Source: an uncultured Eggerthella sp.
Lineage (GTDB): Bacteria > Actinomycetota > Coriobacteriia > Coriobacteriales > Eggerthellaceae
Reading direction: 5' to 3'
Length of the DNA stretch: 48,094 nucleotides
Assembly (NCBI GenBank): GCA_900547965.1
Contig: URJE01000003.1
Location: 1-48,094, forward strand
A program made the position numbers and the translations under genes. The notes beneath the pieces are model-generated. The model did no database searches. It was given only the letters and a program-made list of their open reading frames with translations, and had not been told where the DNA came from. Within the stretch, counting starts at the first letter, position 1, and each line of letters opens with the position of its first letter. Shown here piece by piece: positions 31,962 to 42,306 of this stretch.

Positions 31962-34900
31962 GTGTTCGACAAGCGCCTGCTTGCCCTTGTTCCCGAAGCG
32001 CGGAAATTCGTAGTGCTTTCCGTCTTGGGGAAATGGGCATCGTTGCTCGCGTATGCCGCTTTTGCGGTTCTGCTTGCCAGGTTTTTGGGGGACATGGTGC
32101 TCGCGGTGCCCGAGGAAGCAGATGTTTGGGCATGGCTTGGCGCTTCGCTTGTCGCCGTCGCAGCACGGTTCTGTTTCCAGGCGGCGGCCAACTATGCCGG
32201 CTCCCACGGACGCATACCAGGCGGCATCGATTGGCAAGGCTCAGGTTCGTGCCGAGGTGTACGAAAAGTTGGTTTCGTTGGGGCCTGCCTATCGAGAAAG
32301 CGTGGGAACAGCGCAGGCTGTGCAGATTTGCGGTGAAGGGTGCGAAAAGCTGGAACTGTATTTGGACCAGTATCTGCCGCAGTTGTTCTATGCCGTATTG
32401 GCTCCGCTAACGCTGTTCGCGTTGTTCCTGTTCATAGATCCAGCAATCGCCGTGGTGCTTTTGGTATGCGTGCCCCTGATTCCTGTCTCCATCGTTATGA
32501 TCATGAAAGTAGCCAAGCGCGCCATGGGCGCTTATTGGGATTCATACGTTGACCTGGGGGCTTTGTTCTTCGAATCCATCAGTGCGCTCAGCACGTTGAA
32601 GTTGTTCCAGGCCGATGAGCGTCAGCAGCAGAAGATAGATTCCCAGGCAGAGGGCTTTCGCCGAGCTACCATGCGCCTGCTTCGTATGCAGCTGAATTCC
32701 GTGACGGTGATGGACTTGTTCGCCTTCGGCGGTGCGGCGCTGGGTATCGTTGTGGCGTTGTTCCACCTTCAAGGTGGCATGCTTTCCCTTTCCGGTGCGC
32801 TTGTCGTCCTACTTCTGAGCATCGAGTTCTTCATGCCCATGCGTGTGCTGGGCTCCTACTTCCATACGGCTATGGGCGCGGCGCCGGTTTTGGACCAGGT
32901 TTTCAGCTTGCTTGCCGAAACGCCCCTATCGGGCGGCAGCGAGGAATTGGACGGCGACGAAGTCGAGATCGTCTGCGAAGGGTTGGGGTATTGCTATGGC
33001 GATGCGCAGGCGCTTCGTGGTGCAACCTTCACCATCGAGCCGAACACGTTTGTGGGCGTGGTGGGTGCCAGCGGGTCGGGCAAGTCGACCTTGGCGAAAA
33101 TCCTGTGCGGCGACTTGCCCTCATATGAAGGCGGTGTGCGAGTGAATGGCAAAGAGCTTCGCAGCCTGAGCGCTGCTTCGCTTCGTTCTGCGGTTACCTG
33201 CGTTTCTGCCGATTCCTATATCTTCAAGGGAACCATCCGGTCGAATCTGAAGTTGGCCAATGAAGATGCAAGCGATTACGAGCTGTGGCGCGTTTTGGGA
33301 CGCTGCCATTTGGACGACTTCGTTTTGGAACAGGGTGGATTGGACTTGCCTGTTGCCGCAGGCGGTTCGAACCTTTCGGGTGGCCAGCGCCAGCGTTTGG
33401 CTGTGGCGCGCGCCCTGCTGCGGGATACGCCCCTGTATATCTTCGACGAGGCAACGTCCAACATTGATGTCGACAGCGAGCGCGAGATCATGGCGTGTAT
33501 CCAGCAGCTTTCGCTGGAGAAAACGGTGGTGGCGATATCGCACCGTCTTTCTTCCATTGCTTGGGCAGACAACATCCTTGTTCTTGAGCAAGGACAGTTG
33601 GTGCAGCAGGGCACCCATGGGGAATTGGCGGCGAAAGAGGGAGCCTACGCGTCCCTTTGGGGCCAACAGCGCCATATGGAAGCTCTGGCCAACCAGGCCG
33701 AGCGCGTCCGTGCGGCTTGTTCCAAGGCAGACACTGAAACGGATTCTGCTGTTCCTGCGGCCATGGCCGAAGCGCTTGAGAAGATGCCGCCCACTATTGC
33801 GGCTGCAACGCGCTCGGTGATGAAGGGTGCCCGCATCCGTCGTTTGGTGCAGGGGGCCGATGCCATGCCGGCAGGCCATCCAGCCGATATTCCTCTTACT
33901 TCGGGCTCCGGGAAAGGACTGAATGCCTCAAATGGCTCCGAGCAAGAGGAGCGCCGATCGACCTTTTCGGTGCTCAGGGGCCTTCTTTCCCTGTGCGAGG
34001 GTTTGGGGCGTTCGTTTGCTTTCTCAACGGCAGTGGCAACCTTGGGGTTCGTTGCTGCTATCGGCATGGTGGCGCTGGGTGCCGTTCAGATGATGGGTAT
34101 TTCCTGCAGTGGTTCCACGTGGAACATCGTGCTTGTTGCTGTCCTGGTGGCAGTGCTCGGGGTGGTTCGCGGGTTGTTCCGCTATGCCGAGCGTTTGTCA
34201 TGCCACGACCAAACGTTCCGCGTTTTGGCGGTGATTAGGTCGAAGGTGTTCGCGCATATGCGCGTGCTTGCCCCGGCGCGTACCGAAAGCCGCGATGCGG
34301 GAGATTTGATATCGCTGTTGACCAACGACATCGAATTGCTCGAGGCGTTCTATTCCCGGACGGTTTCGCCTGCGCTGACAGCGCTTGTTGTTTCGCTGCT
34401 TGTTGCGGCGGGCATTGCCAGCCAGCAGGTGGTGCTGGGCCTGTTGGCGTTTGTTGCGTTTGCTCTGGTGGGCGGGGTTGTTCCGCTAGCTTTGAGCACT
34501 ATCGGCGCTGAATCGGGAAGGAGCCTTAAGGAGCGTTCGGTTCGCTTTGGATCGTTCCTATACGAAAGCCTTGCGGGCTTGGGAGAAACGCTGCGCTACG
34601 GTGCGCAGGTCCTGCGCCGTGCAGAGTTGGGCGGCAGGATGGGTGCTCTTTCCGTAGAAGAAACCCGCATTGCCGGAAGGCAAGCAGCATCGCAGGCTTT
34701 CTCGGAGGCCTTGATTCTGCTGTGCGTTGTTGCCTTTGCGGGGGCTGCCTTCTTCTTCACTTTGGAAGGTTCGCTTTCCGTGACCGTTGCGGCGGTATGC
34801 GTTGCCGTGTTCTTCGTTTCGTTCGATCCGGCAAACGCGGTGGCGCATCTGGGCTTTTCCTTGAGCCAAATCGTCGCTTCAGGGAATCGCGTCCTGTCCT

Positions 34901-35607
34901 TCCTGGAGGAAGAACCCGAAACCCCCGATATTGTTTCAGGAGAAGCGCCTGCGGAATTCAGCGGTGCCGCTCTTGAAAACGTGGACTTTTCCTATGATGC
35001 CGATGCCGTGCTCAGCGATTTTTCCCTAACGGTGCGGCCGGGAGGGTTCCTTCACATTGCCGGCCCCAGCGGTGCCGGCAAATCGACGATCCTGAAGCTG
35101 TTGATGCGAGTATGGGACGCCCAGGCTGGTACGGTGCAGGTTTCGGGCGTGCCCGTTGCCCAACTGAAGACCAATGCCCTGCGCACATTGGAAGGATCCA
35201 TGACACAAACAACGCAGCTGTTCAGCGGAACGATCAGGGAGAACATCGCCTTCGTTCGCCCTGATACAAAGGAAGAAGAGCTGTTTTGTGCCGTGCATAA
35301 GGCTTCGCTCGATGATCTCGTTGCGCGGTTGCCGCAAGGGCTGGACACCCGTTTGGGTGAAATCGGCGAAGGCCTTTCGGAAGGTGAGCGTCAACGCATA
35401 GGTTTGGCACGCGTGTTCCTGCACGATGCGCCCTTTTTGTTGCTGGATGAGCCAACCAGCAACTTGGACAGCTTGAACGAGGCGGCGGTGCTTTCTTCGC
35501 TGTTGGAAGCCCGTTCAGGCAAAACCATCGTGATGGTAAGCCATCGCATGTCGGCCGCAGCGTTTGCCGATGAAACGCTGGTAGTTGACCAAGGTCGTTT
35601 TTCGTAG
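31962..35607 (+). pseudogene. cydDC: Fused CydD-CydC heterodimer-type ABC exporter, one frameshift near the start
   Basis: GTG 31962 follows AAAGGAG and starts VFDKRLLALVPEARKFVVLS, a CydD-like first helix. After AANYAGS the frame is lost; removing one C from the CCC at 32203-32205 joins it to TDAYQAASIGKAQVRAEVYE and an open frame to 35607, about 1214 residues in all. CydD half: TM domain, P-loop GASGSGKST, LSGGQRQRLAVARALL, IFDEATS. CydC half: RYAERLSCHDQTFRVLAVIR (highly CydC-like), P-loop GPSGAGKST, an unusual signature LSEGERQRIGLAR, LLLDEPTS. CydDC exports or handles thiols and heme and is needed for cytochrome bd assembly; no cydAB is in the window. One-base error or a true mutation are equally possible; without it the gene would be intact. 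Confidence 0.85.
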
Positions 35608-35638
35608 AAGGTATTAGGACAAAGTAGAGGATTGGAAT

Positions 35639-37120
35639 ATGGGCCCGAATAAGGTAATGAAGCGAAGCATCGTCTATTGCATGGCGACGCTTCTTTGTTT
35701 GGCTGTTGTGGCGCTGTGCTTTCCGGGGGGTGCCTGGGCTGATTCGGCGAAGGGCACCTCATCGGCATCGCAAAGCGAGATCCAGGGCATAGCCGAAAAC
35801 CTTTCCGACGGCGTGTACTATGGCAGCGGTGAGGGCTACCAAAGCACCATCACCGTTGCCGTTACTGTGGCAAGCGGCAAGATCACCGATGTGCGTATCG
35901 TTTCGCATGCCGACGATGCCGCCTATGTGGAACGGGCGGAAAAGCTTATTCCCAGTATCCTTTCCCAGCAAACTGCCGATGTGGATACCATTTCAGGCGT
36001 TACCTATTCCTCGAAGGGTATCATTGCCGCAGTGAGAGATGCCATGAGCGGTTCCGGCACGGTTGCCATAACGAACAGTGTTTGGTTCGGGGCGCTTATG
36101 GCGTTGTTGGCTCTTGCCTTGTTGGTGAGTGCAGCTGTGCTTGCCAAGCGTTACCTTTCCGCTGATTCAAGAGCTCGGAAGCTTCGCCTGAGCCGTAGGC
36201 AACGCTGGCTGGTGCAGGGTGCTTTTTTCGTCCTTGCCCCTTCTTCGTTTGCGACGGGTTTCATGGGGCTTAAAACCCTGTTGATGCAGATCAACGTGAT
36301 GAACACACATCGTGGCTACGACTTTGAGGTGATGTTGTTCACGGTGTTCTTGGTGCTGTTGTTGGTACTTACCGTGCTCATCGGGCGCTTCTTCTGCGGG
36401 TACGTGTGCAGCTTCGGCTTTTTAGGCGATGCGGTGTATGCTGCAGGCAATGCTGTGACAAAGAAACTGGGCATAACAAGGCCTCAGCTTCCCGCGAAGG
36501 CCGAAATAGTTTTGCGTGGTGTGAAATACGTAGTGTTGGTGGCCATATGCGCTCTGGTTCTGATGGGCTTCTATACCGCCGTGAACAACAATAGCCCCTG
36601 GACCGTGTTCGGCAAGTTGGCCAACCTCTCCGTTTCGGGCATCACGGCAACAGGCGCTGTCTTGCTGGCCCTTATTGTGGTGGGCATGCTTTTCAAGGAA
36701 CGCTTCTTCTGTGAGTTCTTGTGTCCATTGGGCGCGTTGTTCTCTCTTATTCCCACCTTGCCAACGGGCCGTATGCGCCGTCAGCGCCCGAAGTGCCGCA
36801 AGGGGTGCGCGGCCTGCAGGACGCAGTGCCCGGTGAACATCGAGCCTAAAGGCAAGGTGCTGGCGGGCGAATGCCTTATGTGCGGCGAATGCGCCGAAGT
36901 GTGCCCTCAGGCCAACGTCACGTGTGGGCTTGAGCTGCGCGCCGATGAATGCGCCGAAGAAGCTTTTGCCGCTGACGGGGAAGCGGGGGAGCCTGCATCT
37001 TCGCAGCGCGTGCGCCGCATCCTGCTCGCCCGTCCTATTGCGGTGGTGTGGAAGGCTCTTATCGTGATTCTTGTGTTGTGGCTCATGCAGGTAACGCGCT
37101 TTTTGCCCTTGATGGGGTAG
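35639..37120 (+). CDS. FMN-binding / NapH-type membrane polyferredoxin
   Basis: 493 residues. Signal peptide to about 35 (MATLLCLAVVALCFPGGAWA), then an FMN-binding domain (about 55-137) with DTISGVTYSS, where Thr122 fits the residue that ApbE flavinylates. After a linker and a first helix (148-168) comes a NapH-like membrane core with CysxxxCys pairs in RFFCGYVCSFGFLGD and RFFCEFLCPLGALFS. A cytoplasmic double cluster follows (CRKGCAACRTQCP, CLMCGECAEVCPQ). One C-terminal helix ends it. This layout moves electrons between an inside donor and an exterior flavin. It follows cydDC by 31 bases, and efeUOB shortly upstream suggests ferric-iron reduction as a target; that link is inference. Confidence 0.85.
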   Translation: MGPNKVMKRSIVYCMATLLCLAVVALCFPGGAWADSAKGTSSASQSEIQGIAENLSDGVYYGSGEGYQSTITVAVTVASGKITDVRIVSHADDAAYVERAEKLIPSILSQQTADVDTISGVTYSSKGIIAAVRDAMSGSGTVAITNSVWFGALMALLALALLVSAAVLAKRYLSADSRARKLRLSRRQRWLVQGAFFVLAPSSFATGFMGLKTLLMQINVMNTHRGYDFEVMLFTVFLVLLLVLTVLIGRFFCGYVCSFGFLGDAVYAAGNAVTKKLGITRPQLPAKAEIVLRGVKYVVLVAICALVLMGFYTAVNNNSPWTVFGKLANLSVSGITATGAVLLALIVVGMLFKERFFCEFLCPLGALFSLIPTLPTGRMRRQRPKCRKGCAACRTQCPVNIEPKGKVLAGECLMCGECAEVCPQANVTCGLELRADECAEEAFAADGEAGEPASSQRVRRILLARPIAVVWKALIVILVLWLMQVTRFLPLMG

Positions 37121-37194
37121 GCTTGAATCTAACGTTTACGCGTTTGAGCGCGGAATGCCAAGCGCGCTGTTTCAGCCAATGGAAGGGGCAGGCT

Positions 37195-37860
37195 ATGGAT
37201 GCCAAGGCGGCTACGCCTGAAATCGACGGATTCATTTTCGACATGGATGGAACACTCTTGCACACGCTTCCCGATTTGGCGGCGGTCACCAACAAGGCCC
37301 TGGAACTAGAGGGCTTTCCTCCCCATACCGAAGATCAAATCCGCACTTTCGTCGGCAACGGCGTTTTGGCCCTTGCCCGCCTTGCGGTGCCGGAAGGGGC
37401 AACCGAACAACAGGCGGAACAGGTGTATCTCAATTTCAAGAACCTGTACGCCGAATACGGCCTGGACCTCACCCGAGAATTCGAAGGCATGACCGACACG
37501 CTGAACAAGCTTCATGCTCAAGGCAAGAAACTGGGCATCATGTCCAACAAGTTCGAGGGCGGTGTGAAAGAGGTCGAGGCGAAGTTCTTCCCGGGCCTGT
37601 TCGATGCTTCGCACGGGGAAACCGATGTCATTCCCCGCAAGCCTGAGCCCGATGGGCTGCTTTTGTGTGCGAAGGAAATGGGTGTCGATCCTTCCCGCTG
37701 CGCCTATTTCGGCGATTCGGCAAGCGATTTGATGGCTGCTCACAATGCGGGGATGCTTGCCGTGGGTGTTACCTGGGGCTATCAGCCGCTCGAAACGCTG
37801 AAAAGCGGCAACCCCGATGTACTTATCAGCACTCCTACCGCTATCCTGGACTTCGCGTAG
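37195..37860 (+). CDS. gph: HAD-superfamily hydrolase, phosphoglycolate-phosphatase-like
   Basis: 221 residues from ATG 37195, with AAGGGG just upstream. HAD motif I FIFDMDGTLLHTLPDL (Asp nucleophile), cap with LEGFPPHTEDQIRTFVGNG, motif II LGIMSNK, motif III Lys in IPRKPEPDGLL, motif IV YFGDSASDLMAAHNAGM. The FVGNG and GVTWGYQP words are typical of Gph. Probably dephosphorylates 2-phosphoglycolate or a similar small phosphate; exact substrate is not certain. Possibly the last gene of the iron/redox transcript, 74 bases after the polyferredoxin gene. Confidence 0.8.
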   Translation: MDAKAATPEIDGFIFDMDGTLLHTLPDLAAVTNKALELEGFPPHTEDQIRTFVGNGVLALARLAVPEGATEQQAEQVYLNFKNLYAEYGLDLTREFEGMTDTLNKLHAQGKKLGIMSNKFEGGVKEVEAKFFPGLFDASHGETDVIPRKPEPDGLLLCAKEMGVDPSRCAYFGDSASDLMAAHNAGMLAVGVTWGYQPLETLKSGNPDVLISTPTAILDFA

Positions 37861-37904
37861 TTCGTATACGCTCTGGCCGTTGCGCCGGGTTATTTGACTT
37901 ATTG

Positions 37905-37931
37905 CGCCGCGCTTCTTCAAGAAGTGCGGCG
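37905..37931 (+). other. Hairpin before the DUF3516 helicase
   Basis: CGCCGCGCTTC (37905-37915) pairs with GAAGTGCGGCG (37921-37931), one G-U pair, five-base loop. Only TTTG follows, so it is either a weak terminator for the gph gene or a leader structure; it ends 26 bases before the helicase GTG. Confidence 0.5.
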
Positions 37932-37956
37932 TTTGCCTATACCGAAAGGATCCTTT

Positions 37957-40545
37957 GTGGACTCTGCTGAATTTGAAATCGAGGAAACGTCCCTTATCAA
38001 CGAATCGAGCAGCGATTTCGGTTCGCTAGGGGCTTTGGCCCCCGCGTGGCGTGAGGAGGATCCCCTTAGCGAAGAGCAGGCCCTTGAGGTGTTCTACGAG
38101 TGGCTTGCCGAACACGACATCGACCTGTGGTCTCATCAGGACGAGGCGTTGATGAGCCTTATGGTGGGCGATCACGTTATTTTGGGAACGCCAACCGGCT
38201 CGGGAAAGTCGATGGTTGCCATCGGCATGATGTTCATGGCGCTGTGTTCGGGTAAGCGTGCATTTTACACGGCTCCCATCAAGGCGCTCGTGAGTGAGAA
38301 ATTTTTCGGCTTAGTGAATATGCTGGGGCGTGAAAATGTAGGCATGATCACGGGTGATTCCCAAATCAATCCACAGGCTCCCGTTATCTGCTGCACAGCT
38401 GAGATCTTGGCGAACCAGGCGCTTCGCGAGGGCGAATGGTCGGACGTCGGCTGCGTGGCAATGGATGAATTCCATTTCTACAGCGACCCCGACCGCGGCT
38501 GGGCTTGGCAGGTTCCGCTGCTTACGCTTCCGCATGCGCAGTTTCTTCTTATGAGCGCGACGTTGGGCGATGTTTCTCAAATTGCGCAGGCTTTGGAGCT
38601 GAAAACGGGAACAACGGTAGACGTTATCGCCGATGCGCTACGCCCTGTCCCCCTGGAATACAAATATGAGCTTATGTCGCTTGAGGGCACGGTCGAATTG
38701 GCTTTGCGCAACAACGAAGGTCCCCTGTACATTGTGCATTTCTCGCAGGATGCCGCTCTTGCTTCGGCGCAGGCGCTTTCGAGTTTTGGCGTAACCAGCA
38801 AAGAGCAACGCGAGCAGATTAAGGCCACGTTGGGGGCAGGCAAATTCACCACTCAGTTCGGCAAGACGCTGAAGCGTTTGCTGCTGAGTGGCATCGGCGT
38901 GCATCATGCCGGCATGTTGCCTCGTTATCGCTTGCTGGTGGAAAAACTTGCCCAGCAAGGGCTGCTGCCGGTAATCTGCGGCACCGACACGCTGGGCGTG
39001 GGCATCAACGTGCCCATCCACACCGTGGTGCTCACCCAGCTCACCAAATTCGATGGTCACAAAATGCGTCGCTTGCGTAGCCGCGAATTCCATCAAATTG
39101 CGGGTCGTGCTGGCCGCTCCGGCTTCGATACCGAGGGTATGGTTGTTTCCTTGGCGCCCGAGTTCGAAATTGAAAACGCCAAGCTTTTGGCGAAGGCGGG
39201 CGATGACCCTAAGAAGCGCCGCAAGGTGAAGAGGAAGAAGCCCCCTGAGGGCTTTGTGGTGTGGAACGAAGACACATTCAACCGTCTGATTTCGGCAGCC
39301 CCCGAAACGCTGACGCCCCGCATGCGCATCACGCACTCGATGGTTTTGGCGGAAGTCGAGCAAGGCGGCGATGCTCGCACTCGCGTCGACCAGCTGATCG
39401 ACGACTCGCTTCAAAAGCCCGAAGACAAGTTGAAGCTGAAAGTGCGCGCTAGCGAGGTGTTCCGCACCCTCATCGACGCGGGGGTCGTTGAAATCGATCA
39501 AGATGAAAACGGCGACCCCGATTACTACGTAACCATGGATTTGCCCGAAGATTTCGCTCTTGACCAGCCTCTTTCTCCATTTTTGCTGGCGGCCCTCGAA
39601 TTGCTTGACCCAGAAAGCGAAACCTATACCTACGACATCATCTCGATGGTCGAGGCAACGCTCGAGGATCCGCGCCAAGTTTTGCGCGCACAGGAGCGCA
39701 AAGCAAAGGATGCGGCGATGGCAGCCATGAAGGCTGATGGTGTTGAATACGAGGAACGTCTCGATCGCATTGCGGAGGTAACGTATCCACGTCCCCTGCG
39801 TGAACTGCTGTTTGCCGCTTTCGACAAGTATTGCGAGTCGGTGCCTTGGGCGCGCGATTACTATGTGCGTCCGAAATCGGTTTTGCGGGACATGCTGGAA
39901 TCTGCCGCCGACTTCAAGGGCTATATCCAGAAGCTGGGTATTATGCGCTACGAGGGCGCGTTGCTTCGTTACCTTTCGGAAGCGTACCGTGCACTTGATC
40001 GCACACTTCCGTTCGATAAGCGCAGCGAAGAAATGGAGGATATCATCGCCTGGCTCGGTTTGGTAGTGCGTTCGGTTGACTCCAGCCTGGTGGATGAATG
40101 GGAGCAGGCGGGTCAAGAACTCGATGCCCGTCCGCCTGAGGCAAAGGACGCTGTGGTTCATGATCGCCGTGGCCTTACCGTGCTGGTGCGCAACGCCCTG
40201 TTCCGCCGCGTGCGTCTTGCTGCGGCAGATGACCATGAGGCTCTGGGCGAGGCGGATGTCGATAACGGGTTCCCCGCGCACAAGTGGCGTGCCGCTTTGG
40301 ACGAATACTACGATACCCACGAAGACGTGCTTATCGATGCCGATGCTCGCTCAATGGCATTTTTGGCTATCGACGAATCCGACGAGGACTCGGAGCATGT
40401 GTGGCATGTGCAGCAAACCTTTAGCGACCCCGATGGTGACCATGATTTTGCCATTCGCGCCGATGTCGATCTCGACGCAACTCAGGAAGGCGATGGTGTG
40501 GTGTTTAAGGACTACTGCGTCGGTTTTATCGAGGACCTGCTGTAA
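37957..40545 (+). CDS. Ski2-like DEAD/DEAH-box helicase (DUF3516 type)
   Basis: 862 residues from GTG 37957, with GAAAGGA 7 bases before. Residues 77-85 GTPTGSGKS (P-loop), 169-173 MDEFH (box II), LMSATLGDVSQIA, ICGTDTLGVGINVPIHTVVL, and HQIAGRAGRSG (motif VI). A C-terminal part of about 400 residues, with RRKVKRKKPPEGF and Asp/Glu-rich helices, matches the length and look of the DUF3516 domain of actinobacterial Ski2-like helicases. Likely unwinds RNA or RNA-DNA; cellular role unclear. Not evidently linked with neighbours. Confidence 0.85.
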   Translation: MDSAEFEIEETSLINESSSDFGSLGALAPAWREEDPLSEEQALEVFYEWLAEHDIDLWSHQDEALMSLMVGDHVILGTPTGSGKSMVAIGMMFMALCSGKRAFYTAPIKALVSEKFFGLVNMLGRENVGMITGDSQINPQAPVICCTAEILANQALREGEWSDVGCVAMDEFHFYSDPDRGWAWQVPLLTLPHAQFLLMSATLGDVSQIAQALELKTGTTVDVIADALRPVPLEYKYELMSLEGTVELALRNNEGPLYIVHFSQDAALASAQALSSFGVTSKEQREQIKATLGAGKFTTQFGKTLKRLLLSGIGVHHAGMLPRYRLLVEKLAQQGLLPVICGTDTLGVGINVPIHTVVLTQLTKFDGHKMRRLRSREFHQIAGRAGRSGFDTEGMVVSLAPEFEIENAKLLAKAGDDPKKRRKVKRKKPPEGFVVWNEDTFNRLISAAPETLTPRMRITHSMVLAEVEQGGDARTRVDQLIDDSLQKPEDKLKLKVRASEVFRTLIDAGVVEIDQDENGDPDYYVTMDLPEDFALDQPLSPFLLAALELLDPESETYTYDIISMVEATLEDPRQVLRAQERKAKDAAMAAMKADGVEYEERLDRIAEVTYPRPLRELLFAAFDKYCESVPWARDYYVRPKSVLRDMLESAADFKGYIQKLGIMRYEGALLRYLSEAYRALDRTLPFDKRSEEMEDIIAWLGLVVRSVDSSLVDEWEQAGQELDARPPEAKDAVVHDRRGLTVLVRNALFRRVRLAAADDHEALGEADVDNGFPAHKWRAALDEYYDTHEDVLIDADARSMAFLAIDESDEDSEHVWHVQQTFSDPDGDHDFAIRADVDLDATQEGDGVVFKDYCVGFIEDLL

Positions 40546-40826
40546 GCTGACTTGCGCTGCCCATCCGGGGGTGTTCGAAGCCAAGGGCAACTGGGGGTGC
40601 GCTCCGCTTGCGCTTCCTGCCCACCCGGGGGCGGACGCAGAAGCTCGACGGCAAGGGCACCCTGCGGCTTGCACCGCCCGCCCTAGGAGGTCGTCGTTGC
40701 CGCTGAGGCGCATTGATTCAATGAAGCCCTGAGGGCCGGTTGCTGCGAATGGCATGCTGAACACTGCTCCTGTTGAGCATCCGAATGGGCACCTTTTTCA
40801 AATGCATGGAGGGATGCAGCGTATGA
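40546..40826. other. Gap with imperfect GC-rich repeats, downstream of the helicase
   Basis: No supported gene. It has two related blocks, CCCATCCGGGGGTG near 40561 and CCCACCCGGGGGCG near 40620, each followed by a CAAGGGCA word and a TGCGC/TTGCAC word. The pattern recalls the G+C-rich intergenic units at 44.9-45.2 kb, though the units differ. Confidence 0.45.
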
Positions 40827-40856
40827 AAAAAGCTCCGTCGAATGACGGAGCTTTTT
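40827..40856. terminator. Bidirectional terminator downstream of galE
   Basis: AAAAAGCTCCGTC (40827-40839) pairs perfectly with GACGGAGCTTTTT (40844-40856) around GAAT. T runs exist on both strands; it mainly serves leftward galE. Confidence 0.9.
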
Positions 40857-40913
40857 GAATAGCGGAATGGGAGCCTTGCGCAGCGCCAAGCTTCCGAGCG
40901 GATGAGTGCTTTC

Positions 40914-42041
40914 TTACTCGTTGTAGCCGTTCGGGTTGTTGGACTGCCAGCGCCAGGAGTCTTCGCACATGCGCGCCAAATCATATTCAGCAACCCAGCC
41001 CAACTCTTCGCGCGCCTTGTCGCAAGCAGCGTAGTTGGTGGCAATGTCACCAGGGCGACGAGGGCAGATCTTGTAAGGAAGCTCCTTGCCGCATGCCTTT
41101 TCGAAGGCGTGGATAACGTCAAGAACAGAAGAGCCGGTGCCGGTGCCCAGGTTGAAGATGGCAACACCGGTGCGGGTGCCGTCTTCGGTGCTGGCGCCTT
41201 CGATGGAGCCAAGGCCGATGGCCTTGCCCGTACCAACCTTGCCACCCATGTAATCAAGCGCCTTCACATGACCGCGCGCAAGGTCGACAACGTGAATGTA
41301 GTCGCGTACGCCGGTGCCATCGGGGGTGGGGTAGTCGTTGCCGAACACCTGAATGCACTCCAGCTTTCCAACGGCAACCTGGGCAACGTAGGGAAGCAAG
41401 TTGTTTGGGATGTCCTTCGGGTCTTCGCCGATGCGACCGGAAACGTGCGCACCGATGGGATTGAAGTAGCGAAGCAGAACGACGTTCCATTCGCTGTCAG
41501 CGCGATAGAAATCGGTCAGAATGCGCTCGAGCATAACCTTGGTTTCGCCGTACGGATTGGTTGCTTCGTGAAGTGGGCATTCCTCGGTGATCGGGATCAT
41601 CTCGGGCTCACCGTAAACCGTCGCGGACGAAGAGAAGATGATGTTCTTTACGCCGTGGTTGCGGGCCACGTCGAAGAGCACCAGCGAACCGGCAACGTTG
41701 TTCCAGTAGTATTCGAGCGGCTTCTGCGTGGATTCGCCCACAGCCTTGAAGCCGGCGAAATGGATGATGGCGTCGATGTCGTTTTCGGAGAAAACGCGTT
41801 CGCATGCTTCGCGGTCGAGGATGGAAGCCTCGACGAACTTCAGCTGGTCGGCGCTGGCGCTGGAAAGTTCGCGAATGCGGTCGACCGCAGTAACGCAGGA
41901 ATTGGAGAGGTCGTCCAAGATAACGACGTTGTAGTTTTGCTCAAGCAGCTCGACGCAGGTGTGGCTGCCGATGAAGCCGGCACCGCCGGTAACCAGGATG
42001 GTCTGGGCGCTGTGCTCGCCGGCAAGGCTTTTGTTGGACAT
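40914..42041 (-). CDS. galE: UDP-glucose 4-epimerase
   Basis: 375 residues. Extended SDR enzyme: ILVTGGAGFIGSHTCVELLE (GxxGxxG), VILDDLSNS, DAIIHFAGFKAVGES, IIFSSSATVYGEPEMIP (catalytic Ser), NPYGETKVMLE (Tyr-x-x-x-Lys), RYFNPIGAH, and GTGVRDYIHVVDLARGH. It interconverts UDP-glucose and UDP-galactose with bound NAD, feeding surface glycan synthesis. About 12 extra N-terminal residues and an insert near 270-290 (GLGSIEGASTEDGTRTGV) make it longer than the usual ~338. Confidence 0.95.
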   Translation of the reverse strand: MSNKSLAGEHSAQTILVTGGAGFIGSHTCVELLEQNYNVVILDDLSNSCVTAVDRIRELSSASADQLKFVEASILDREACERVFSENDIDAIIHFAGFKAVGESTQKPLEYYWNNVAGSLVLFDVARNHGVKNIIFSSSATVYGEPEMIPITEECPLHEATNPYGETKVMLERILTDFYRADSEWNVVLLRYFNPIGAHVSGRIGEDPKDIPNNLLPYVAQVAVGKLECIQVFGNDYPTPDGTGVRDYIHVVDLARGHVKALDYMGGKVGTGKAIGLGSIEGASTEDGTRTGVAIFNLGTGTGSSVLDVIHAFEKACGKELPYKICPRRPGDIATNYAACDKAREELGWVAEYDLARMCEDSWRWQSNNPNGYNE

Positions 42042-42306
42042 GTGCGTTGCCTTTCATTGATATATGGATATAAGCAGGATACCACCAGCGGTTGCAGCGC
42101 GCGGTACGCGCAGGAATTCAACAGAGGCTGTGAGCTGTTAACTATTGTTTCATGATTCGGTGTCGCCACCGCTCGATGAGTGGGCGGCGACCTTGCAAAT
42201 GTCGCGGGTGCTTGAGGGCTGAAAACCATCGCCATTCATCATGGGGCGCCTCTGGCGTTTGCGTGGTATTGCGAACGATCATTCTTCGAAGTGCGATGCC
42301 GCCTCG

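Noticed and set aside
32053..32336. Programmed frameshifting to make CydDC
   Set aside because: No slippery heptamer or downstream pseudoknot/hairpin is evident; one extra C explains the break more simply.
38638..40320. Long minus-strand open frame
   Set aside because: Antisense shadow of the DUF3516 helicase; no domain pattern.
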